Below, piece after piece: positions 1 to 5,094 of a DNA stretch of 5,094 nt. The notes under the pieces were generated by a model, which saw only the letters and a program-made list of their open reading frames with translations, had not been told where the DNA came from and did not search any database. Each line of letters opens with the position of its first letter. The first letter of the stretch is position 1. This DNA is from Mariprofundaceae bacterium. Its GTDB lineage: Bacteria > Pseudomonadota > Zetaproteobacteria > Mariprofundales > Mariprofundaceae. Position numbers and translations under genes: made by a program. The stretch spans positions 1 to 5,094 of the forward strand of contig JAUZQU010000046.1 in assembly GCA_030950835.1 (NCBI GenBank), given 5' to 3'.

Positions 1-1
1 T

Positions 2-3000
2 CGTATTTTAGCCGAAGAATTATCTTTCTTTTTGCAAGATAGACCTGAATTGTTATGGCGTTTCCCTGCTTGGGAAGTTTTGCCTTATGATAGGGTAAGC
101 CCACATCATGCGATTGTTGGTGAACGCTTTGCCACTTTGGGAAAATTGCTGCATCAGCCTAACCCCCAAGGCATATTATTAACTTCCTTACCTGCTTGGC
201 TGCACAAAATTGCCCCCAAACATGTGGTAGCTTCGCATGTTTGGCAGCTTAAAGTCGGTCAATCCCTTGATATTAGCAAGCTCACCACACAGCTAGCAGA
301 ATCTGGAATGCAAGCTGCTGAGCGGGTATTGGTTGCTGGTGAATTTGCTGCGCGTGGTGGTTTGCTCGACATTTGGCCAGCTACCGAAGATAAGCCTTTG
401 CGCCTTGATTTGTTTGGTGATGAGATTGAATCTATTCGTTATTTTGACCCTGAAACACAGCGTTCAGCTGATTTCTTACAAGCTTTCACCTCCGTGCCCG
501 TGCGCGAAGTGATTCTTGATGATTTGGGCAGAGAAACGTTTAGTGCAGCATTTAGAGCGCGTTTTCCCCAACATCGCAAACATCCCATGCTCTCTGCGGT
601 GCAAAAAGGGCGTTCTCACCCTGGTATTGAAGCATTATTGCCCTTGACCTATGCCGAAACAGCACGTTTAAACGATTATTTACCCAAACAAACGCAGATT
701 TTCAGTGTGCCTGACCTTGAAGTTAAACGTGAAACTTTTGCTGAACAAGTGCGTGGTCAATTTGACATGGTGCGCATGAATGGCGAGCCAGTGATTTCAC
801 CCCAAGAATTGTATGCCTTGGATACGCCAACAAAAGTCGCACAGCTGGCGCAAACAAGCCATATTCAAACTGCGCCAAGCTTGAGCCAATGGCAGGGTAA
901 AGCAAAGCCTGTGCAAGCCATGCTGGATTGGTTGCAAACACAGTTGGATGATGGATTTAAAGTCATGTTGGTAGCACATAGCTTGGGGCAACAAGCGCGT
1001 ATGCTTGATTTATGTTCAGCGGTGACTACCGATATACCTGTTTGCCTTGGTTTGCACGAATGGGCTTCTCAAGCCGTGGTCACCTCCATCGGTTTTCTGG
1101 AATTAGGTTTTATACTTGAAGATGAAAAACGCATTGTTTTAACTGGGCATGAAATGCTTGGGCAACGTTTGCCACGTCGTCGCAAGAGCGCGGTCACGAT
1201 TCGTGCAGATTTGTTTAGCTCTTTGCAGGAGTTGAAAATTGATGATGCGGTGGTGCATGAAGACCACGGTGTTGGTCGTTATAAAGGGCTTGTGGCGATG
1301 GAAGATGAGGATGTTTCCTCAGATTTCTTGCATATTGAATACGCAGGCGGCACCAGCATTTACCTTCCCGTAGAAGAGCTGGATAGACTGCATCGTTATA
1401 CTGGAGATGATAACCCTGTACTGAACAAACTCGGCTCAGATAAATGGAAAAAAACACGCGAACGGGTCAAAACAGACCTTTTGGCTATGGCACATGAGTT
1501 GATTGATATTGATGCGGCAAGGCAACAAGCCAAGCGTGAACCTATTGTTGTGGATGATTTCCGTGAAGATTATGACACTTTCTGCGCCCGCTTTCCGTAT
1601 GAAGAAACCGATGATCAGTTGCAAGCCATTGATGCTGTGCTTGATGATTTAAGCAAGGCTGCACCGATGGACAGGGTGATTTGCGGTGATGTTGGCTTTG
1701 GCAAAACGGAAGTTGCCATGCGCGCTGCTTTTACAGTGGCAAGGTCGGGCAAACAAGTGGCTATTCTTGCGCCAACCACCGTGCTCGCCACCCAACATGC
1801 ATCGGCATTTAACGAGCGTTTTTCAGGTTTAGGTTTAAAAGTCGCCCTTTTATCCCGCTTACAAGGCAAAAAAGAGAGCGGAAACATCATTTCAGGTTTA
1901 AAAAGTGGCGATATTCGGGTGGTCGTGGGTACACACCGCTTGTTATCCTGCCAATCGGATTTTGCTAACTTGGGCATGGTGATTGTTGATGAAGAGCAGC
2001 GTTTTGGCGTTAAACACAAAGAACAACTAAAGAAACTGCACGCCACCGTGGCACTCTTAACTTTAACCGCAACCCCCATTCCACGCACCTTGCACCAAAC
2101 CCTTTCAGGCTTACGTGCAGTATCGATTATCAGCACACCACCAGCCGAGCGCGAACCGATTCGCACCATGGTCTGCCAATACGATGTGCATGTAACCAAT
2201 GAAGCGATTCGCCGCGAGCTTTACCGTGGTGGTCAAATTTATTATTTGCATAACCATGTCAAAAGCATCCATCGCATTGCCGATAGGTTGCGCGAAGACA
2301 TTCCTGAAGCACAAGTGGGCATTGCCCATGGGCAAATGTCGGCGGCTGAGCTTGATAGGCAAATGATGGACTTTTATGAAGGGCGACTGCATGTATTGGT
2401 CTGCACCACCATCGTCGAATCAGGGCTGGATGTCCCCAACGCCAACACCTTGATTGTCGAACGCGCGGATATGCTTGGTTTATCCCAATTGCATCAAATT
2501 CGCGGACGTGTTGGACGCTCGCATCGCCAAGCCTATGCCTATTTATTCACTCCTGATCAACGTGCCATGACCAGCAACGCCAGAGACAGACTACAAGCCA
2601 TCGCCGAACATTCCGAGCTGGGTGCAGGCTTTATGATTGCCCGCCAAGACATGGAGATTCGCGGCGCTGGTAACTTGCTAGGCTCTGAACAAAGCGGACG
2701 CATGGATGCAGTAGGGCTTGATTTGTACATGGATATGCTGTCCAAAGCAGTAGCTGAAGCCAAGGGCAAAACAGTAATCGCCCATGATGCTGTGGATATT
2801 CAAATGCAAGTCAATGCCATTTTACCCCCTGATTATGTACCGCAAATCGGCGAACGTTTAGCCCTTTATCGCCGCATAGCTCGCGTTGAAAGCGATGAAC
2901 AAGTCTCCATGCTCTTCGAAGAGTTAACCGATAGATTTGGTAAACTGCCCGATGAAGCATTGTTTTGCCTAGAAAACGCCAGAATTCGCTGGCGAGCACA

Positions 3001-3238
3001 AAAAATGCGCCTCAAAGCAGTCGATGCCCTACCCAGCGGCATCCGCTTTTCGTTTACAGAGCATTCACCCATTGACCCCGTAGCCCTCATGCGACGCGTA
3101 CAACAAGAGCCGCAACGCTTCCGCCTCACCCCAGATGGTAATTTAACCTTATTAAGCCAAGAAAAAGATAAAAGAGCGCGTTTAAAACAAACCTCCGACT
3201 TTTTGGATGAATTGATTGGTATGCCGAGTACAACTTAG
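2..3238 (+). CDS. mfd: Transcription-repair coupling factor Mfd, 5' end cut by window
   Basis: Mfd is a cytoplasmic DNA translocase that pushes or removes RNA polymerase stalled at lesions and recruits UvrA to start transcription-coupled excision repair. The frame is open from base 2 with 1078 codons to the TAG. Alignment with E. coli Mfd (1148 aa), anchored on the shared WExLPYD motif, puts the true start about 49 residues upstream, so the TTG at 32 is not a start. Domains in order (codon 1 at base 2): UvrB-like module from about residue 20, with the three UvrA contacts of E. coli (R165, R181, F185) kept as R118, R134 and F138; RNA polymerase-interacting domain from about 417 (HGVGRYKGL); RecG-like motor with Walker A GDVGFGKTE (562-570), DEEQ box (663-666), TATPIPRTL (689-697) and QIRGRVGRS (832-840); C-terminal TRCF domain from about 927. 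Nothing looks broken, so it should be functional. Family assignment is certain. Confidence 0.98.
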   Translation, partial: RILAEELSFFLQDRPELLWRFPAWEVLPYDRVSPHHAIVGERFATLGKLLHQPNPQGILLTSLPAWLHKIAPKHVVASHVWQLKVGQSLDISKLTTQLAESGMQAAERVLVAGEFAARGGLLDIWPATEDKPLRLDLFGDEIESIRYFDPETQRSADFLQAFTSVPVREVILDDLGRETFSAAFRARFPQHRKHPMLSAVQKGRSHPGIEALLPLTYAETARLNDYLPKQTQIFSVPDLEVKRETFAEQVRGQFDMVRMNGEPVISPQELYALDTPTKVAQLAQTSHIQTAPSLSQWQGKAKPVQAMLDWLQTQLDDGFKVMLVAHSLGQQARMLDLCSAVTTDIPVCLGLHEWASQAVVTSIGFLELGFILEDEKRIVLTGHEMLGQRLPRRRKSAVTIRADLFSSLQELKIDDAVVHEDHGVGRYKGLVAMEDEDVSSDFLHIEYAGGTSIYLPVEELDRLHRYTGDDNPVLNKLGSDKWKKTRERVKTDLLAMAHELIDIDAARQQAKREPIVVDDFREDYDTFCARFPYEETDDQLQAIDAVLDDLSKAAPMDRVICGDVGFGKTEVAMRAAFTVARSGKQVAILAPTTVLATQHASAFNERFSGLGLKVALLSRLQGKKESGNIISGLKSGDIRVVVGTHRLLSCQSDFANLGMVIVDEEQRFGVKHKEQLKKLHATVALLTLTATPIPRTLHQTLSGLRAVSIISTPPAEREPIRTMVCQYDVHVTNEAIRRELYRGGQIYYLHNHVKSIHRIADRLREDIPEAQVGIAHGQMSAAELDRQMMDFYEGRLHVLVCTTIVESGLDVPNANTLIVERADMLGLSQLHQIRGRVGRSHRQAYAYLFTPDQRAMTSNARDRLQAIAEHSELGAGFMIARQDMEIRGAGNLLGSEQSGRMDAVGLDLYMDMLSKAVAEAKGKTVIAHDAVDIQMQVNAILPPDYVPQIGERLALYRRIARVESDEQVSMLFEELTDRFGKLPDEALFCLENARIRWRAQKMRLKAVDALPSGIRFSFTEHSPIDPVALMRRVQQEPQRFRLTPDGNLTLLSQEKDKRARLKQTSDFLDELIGMPSTT

Positions 3239-3298
3239 GCTGTGAACTGAGTAAACGCACTCTAGCTTATATGGGGGTGCAAGCTTTTAGATATAGAA

Positions 3299-3312
3299 TT
3301 TCCATAAGGAAA
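3299..3312. repeat. Small perfect dyad upstream of the antitoxin promoter
   Basis: TTTCC, a 4-base ATAA spacer, then GGAAA: a perfect 5-bp inverted repeat ending 4 bases before the candidate -10 box, so within the -35/-10 spacer. It could be a regulator site or chance; five base pairs in A+T-rich DNA is weak evidence alone. Confidence 0.3.
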
Positions 3313-3316
3313 ACGC

Positions 3317-3322
3317 TATAGT
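3317..3322 (+). promoter_or_regulatory. Candidate -10 box of the vapBC operon
   Basis: TATAGT matches the sigma-70 -10 consensus at five of six positions and lies 32 bases before the antitoxin start. A transcript would begin near 3329. The hexamer at the ideal 17-bp spacing (TAGAAT, 3294-3299) is a poor -35, so the promoter would be weak or helped by another factor. It is the best promoter candidate in the gap after mfd. Confidence 0.45.
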
Positions 3323-3326
3323 ATGT

Positions 3327-3352
3327 CGATTGAAGTATCGATGGAGATATCG
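3327..3352. promoter_or_regulatory. Two overlapping palindromes, likely autoregulatory operator
   Basis: Two 14-bp units, each of the form CGAT-N6-ATCG, lie at 3327-3340 and 3339-3352. They share two bases, repeat every 12 bp and agree at 11 of 14 positions. They cover the predicted transcription start, the leader and the ribosome binding site, ending two bases before the antitoxin ATG. VapB-type antitoxins with the AbrB fold are known to bind palindromic DNA at their own promoter, usually better when complexed with toxin. Assigning these repeats as that operator is inference from position and symmetry. Confidence 0.5.
3343..3346 (+). promoter_or_regulatory. Ribosome binding site of vapB
   Basis: GGAG lies 8 bases before the ATG at 3355 and supports that start. 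It falls in the central six bases of the second palindrome, so bound protein, or a weak RNA hairpin with a 4-bp stem, could affect access to it. Confidence 0.65.
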
Positions 3353-3354
3353 TC

Positions 3355-3573
3355 ATGCAAACAGTTACAGTATCCCCCAAGTTTCAGGTCGTTATCCCTA
3401 AGTCGGTGCGCGATCAGCTGCATATCAAACCTGGGCAAAAGATGATGGCCATGCCTTATGGTGAGCATATTCAGCTTGTACCAGTCAAAGCAGCCAAAGA
3501 ACTGCGAGGACTGTTGAAAGGCTGCAATATAGACTTGGATAACATCCGTGATAAGTCGGATCGTTTTTCATGA
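3355..3573 (+). CDS. vapB: VapB-type antitoxin, AbrB/MazE DNA-binding fold
   Basis: A 72-residue protein, normal length for the family. It should neutralise the PIN toxin encoded next to it and repress the operon. Residues 1-45 form the AbrB/MazE/SpoVT swapped-hairpin domain: TVSPKFQVVIPKSVRDQL is the classic start (strand, IPK turn, short helix), followed by IKPGQK and a second strand pair ending in IQLVPV. Residues 49-72 (ELRGLLKG, then an acidic stretch ending DRF) match the toxin-binding tail usual in such antitoxins. The ATG at 3355 is chosen because GGAG lies 8 bases upstream and the domain begins right after it. The gene overlaps vapC by four bases (ATGA), which implies translational coupling. 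Tandem palindromes just upstream fit autoregulation. Family is clear; binding and neutralisation are inferred. Confidence 0.93.
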   Translation: MQTVTVSPKFQVVIPKSVRDQLHIKPGQKMMAMPYGEHIQLVPVKAAKELRGLLKGCNIDLDNIRDKSDRFS

Positions 3574-3944
3574 TTATTCTTGACTCATCATGCTGGCTTG
3601 AATATTTTCTAAATGGAAAAGGTGCAGACCATTATGCGAATATCATTGAAGAAAGCGGGAAGATCATCGTTCCCGCGATTGTCTTGCATGAAGTATTCAA
3701 GGTTGCGATGCGGGCAAGTGGGGAAGATTCAGCACTGGCAGTGGCAGGTATTCTGCAGCAGTTTCCTGTTATCCCTGTGGAAGAAAATGTTGCCATGTAT
3801 TCAGCCAAGTTTGGGCAGCAATATGGACTTGCCATGGCTGATAGTATGATTCTCGCAACGGCACATATTCATCATGCGGAACTTTGGACTCAAGATGCTG
3901 ATTTCAAGGGGCTTGCAGGTGTTCAATATTTTGCGAAGACTTAG
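3570..3944 (+). CDS. vapC: VapC-type PIN-domain ribonuclease toxin
   Basis: A 124-residue single-domain PIN protein, typical VapC length. VapC toxins are Mg-dependent endoribonucleases, often cutting tRNA or rRNA to halt translation; the target here cannot be read from sequence. The acidic metal site looks complete: D5 in the N-terminal ILDSS strand, E41 in LHEVFK, D91 in MADSMILATA and D109 in TQDADF, with D111 close by. The protein starts directly on the first PIN strand, which supports the ATG at 3570. That ATG overlaps the antitoxin stop, and no strong ribosome binding site precedes it, so translation probably depends on ribosomes finishing vapB. This coupling would help keep antitoxin in excess. 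No truncation or lost catalytic residue is seen, so the toxin is probably active. The family call is firm; cellular effect is inferred. Confidence 0.93.
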   Translation: MIILDSSCWLEYFLNGKGADHYANIIEESGKIIVPAIVLHEVFKVAMRASGEDSALAVAGILQQFPVIPVEENVAMYSAKFGQQYGLAMADSMILATAHIHHAELWTQDADFKGLAGVQYFAKT

Positions 3945-3946
3945 CT

Positions 3947-3975
3947 TGCAGAAATGGCTTCTAGGTCTTTCTGCA
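3947..3975 (+). repeat. Hairpin after vapC (possible weak 3' end or processing site)
   Basis: TGCAGAAA (3947-3954) and TTTCTGCA (3968-3975) form a perfect 8-bp stem with a 13-base loop, starting 3 bases after the vapC stop. Only three of the eight pairs are G-C and no U-run follows, so it is not a standard intrinsic terminator. It may stabilise the vapBC messenger 3' end or mark a processing site, or be a regulator-binding dyad ahead of the restriction gene. Confidence 0.4.
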
Positions 3976-4001
3976 TGGATTGAAATTGGATAGTATAAAA
4001 G

Positions 4002-4007
4002 AGAAGG
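4002..4007 (+). promoter_or_regulatory. Ribosome binding site of the MmeI-like gene
   Basis: AGAAGG, extended by TGA, lies 6 bases before the ATG at 4014. This is a good Shine-Dalgarno match and fixes the start of the restriction-modification gene. Confidence 0.7.
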
Positions 4008-4013
4008 TGACGC

Positions 4014-5094
4014 ATGGCATTCAGTTGGAATGAAATCAAAGATAGAGCCTTGAAATTCTCCAAAGAATGGGAAGGGGAAAGCCGTGAACGGGCTGAAAAA
4101 GACTCCTTTTGGAATGATTTCTTTCATATATTCGGTATTTCAAGACGGCGATTGGCAACTTTTGAAGAACCCGTCAAAAAACTCAACAACAAACAAGGCT
4201 TTATCGACCTTTTTTGGAAAGGAACACTACTCGTTGAGCATAAATCCAAGGGCAAAAACCTGGATGCAGCTTTTGAGCAAGCCACAGACTATTTCCACGG
4301 TTTAAAAGAAGAAGAATTACCCAAATATATCCTCGTTTCCGACTTTGAGCGCTTTAAACTCTATGATTTGGATGAAAAAGAAGCATATGCCTTTGATTTA
4401 AGTGACTTACACGACAATATTAAGCTGTTTGGCTTTATTGCGGGTTATCAAAAGCGCAGCTTTAAAGATGAAGACCCTGTGAATATCAAAGCTGCTGAAC
4501 TCATGGGCAAGCTTCATGATCAACTCAAAGCCAGCGGCTATGAAGGGCATCCTCTGGAAGTGTTTTTGGTGCGCTTGTTATTTTGCTTGTTCGCTGATGA
4601 CACCAGTATTTTTGAAAAAGACACCTTTTTGGAGTTTGTTGAGCTTAAAACCCATGAAGATGGCAGCAATTTGGGTGCATTGCTTGCCCAATTTTTCCAA
4701 GTGTTAAACACGCCACCCGAAAAGAGAATGAAGAGCCTTGATGAGCACTTAAATGCCTTTCCATACGTCAATGGCAAGCTCTTTGCCGAGCCGTTGCCCA
4801 TTGCTGCGTTTGATTCATCTATGCGTGAGATGTTGGTGCAATGCAGCGCTTTGGATTGGGGTAAGATTTCACCTGCGATTTTTGGCAGCATGTTTCAAAG
4901 CGTGATGAATCCCGAAGAACGGCGCAATCTTGGCGCACATTACACTTCCGAGAAAAATATCCTAAAATTGATTAAACCGCTATTTTTGGATGATTTACAT
5001 GCAGAATTTGCCAAAGTGAGGGTAAATAAGCGAAAACTTGCCATTTTTCATCAGAAATTGGGCAAACTTAAATTTTTAGACCCTGCATGTGGTT
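4014..5094 (+). CDS. MmeI-like Type IIL/IIG restriction-modification enzyme, 3' part beyond window
   Basis: Family members are single polypeptides, usually about 900 residues or more, that join an N-terminal nuclease, a helical linker, an N6-adenine methyltransferase and a target-recognition domain. They methylate one strand of the target and cut about 20 bases away. Here 360 codons are open to the window edge. Residues 1-110 resemble the MmeI N-terminal nuclease: FWNDFFHIFGISRRR (32-46) and FEEPVKKL (50-57), then D65, nine residues, and E75-H-K77, the exact D-X9-EXK spacing of MmeI. Residues 155-300 fit the helical linker (LEVFLVRLLFCLFADD at 181-196). LGAHYTSEKNILKLI (306-320) is methyltransferase motif X, and FLDPACG (354-360) is SAM motif I, cut before its expected second glycine. 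The gene follows vapC by 69 bases on the same strand. The nuclease site looks intact. Adenine specificity and target sequence lie in the unseen part. Confidence 0.92.
   Translation, partial: MAFSWNEIKDRALKFSKEWEGESRERAEKDSFWNDFFHIFGISRRRLATFEEPVKKLNNKQGFIDLFWKGTLLVEHKSKGKNLDAAFEQATDYFHGLKEEELPKYILVSDFERFKLYDLDEKEAYAFDLSDLHDNIKLFGFIAGYQKRSFKDEDPVNIKAAELMGKLHDQLKASGYEGHPLEVFLVRLLFCLFADDTSIFEKDTFLEFVELKTHEDGSNLGALLAQFFQVLNTPPEKRMKSLDEHLNAFPYVNGKLFAEPLPIAAFDSSMREMLVQCSALDWGKISPAIFGSMFQSVMNPEERRNLGAHYTSEKNILKLIKPLFLDDLHAEFAKVRVNKRKLAIFHQKLGKLKFLDPACG

Noticed and set aside
32..34. TTG as the start codon of mfd
   Set aside because: The frame is open to base 2, and the residues before it continue the Mfd alignment; the gene is cut by the window edge and its real start is about 49 codons upstream.
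1615..2199. Long open frame on the - strand inside mfd (194 codons)
   Set aside because: It lies opposite the conserved helicase motifs of Mfd and its translation resembles no family I know. It is a coding shadow, as are the other minus-strand frames in mfd.
3264..3288. AGCTT...AAGCT followed by a few T as a terminator for mfd
   Set aside because: Only a 5-bp A+T-rich stem with a 12-base loop and three T after it; too weak to call.
3323..3442. Short + strand frame beginning at ATG 3323, in another frame from vapB
   Set aside because: It runs through the palindromes and over vapB to a stop after about 40 codons, with no ribosome binding site of its own and no recognisable product.
3980..3999. 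TTGAAA ... TAGTATAAAA as a promoter for the MmeI-like gene
   Set aside because: The spacing between the boxes is far too short, no alternative -35 fits, and a start from these -10 boxes would fall inside the ribosome binding site.
3801..4127. Minus-strand frame of 108 codons across the vapC/restriction gene gap
   Set aside because: It overlaps both well-supported genes on the other strand and its translation has no recognisable domain.
4084..4707. Short + strand frames at 4084-4305 and 4516-4707
   Set aside because: They are out of frame with the MmeI-like gene, whose motifs run unbroken through both stretches; they are shadows.
4014..5094. BREX PglX or a DISARM methyltransferase instead of an MmeI-like enzyme
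   Set aside because: The N-terminal D-X9-EXK nuclease followed directly by the helical linker and motif X is the MmeI layout. No other BREX or DISARM gene is visible, although the window is too short to exclude more genes downstream.

Overview
This window looks like part of a Gram-negative, probably proteobacterial, chromosome of moderate to low G+C. The basis is a Mfd that aligns closely with the E. coli protein through all its domains; I cannot place the organism more precisely. All four genes read rightward on the + strand.

Region 1 (2-3238) is housekeeping: most of mfd, the transcription-repair coupling factor. It is cut at its 5' end by the window edge and lacks about 49 N-terminal residues by comparison with E. 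coli. Region 2 (3239-3354) is a short intergenic stretch with a candidate -10 box, a small dyad, and two overlapping 14-bp palindromes on a 12-bp period that run up to the next start codon. They look like an operator. Region 3 (3355-3944) is a two-gene toxin-antitoxin operon with a 4-bp overlap: an AbrB/MazE-fold antitoxin and a PIN-domain (VapC) ribonuclease with its acidic site intact. Region 4 (3945-4013) is a short gap with an 8-bp perfect hairpin just after the toxin stop and a good ribosome binding site. Region 5 (4014-5094) is the first 360 codons of an MmeI-like, single-chain restriction-modification enzyme (Type IIL/IIG). It is open to the window edge and stops inside the SAM-binding motif I.

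The picture is a core repair gene followed by an accessory defence/stability segment. Mfd links stalled RNA polymerase to UvrA-dependent excision repair and has no evident functional tie to the rest. The VapBC pair and the restriction enzyme are both stabilising or defensive modules and may have arrived together; this is inference. I see no tRNA, rRNA, CRISPR array, insertion sequence or transposase here. The restriction enzyme, its possible partners and the right border of the accessory segment continue beyond the window. I see known families in a possibly interesting arrangement, not a demonstrably new system.
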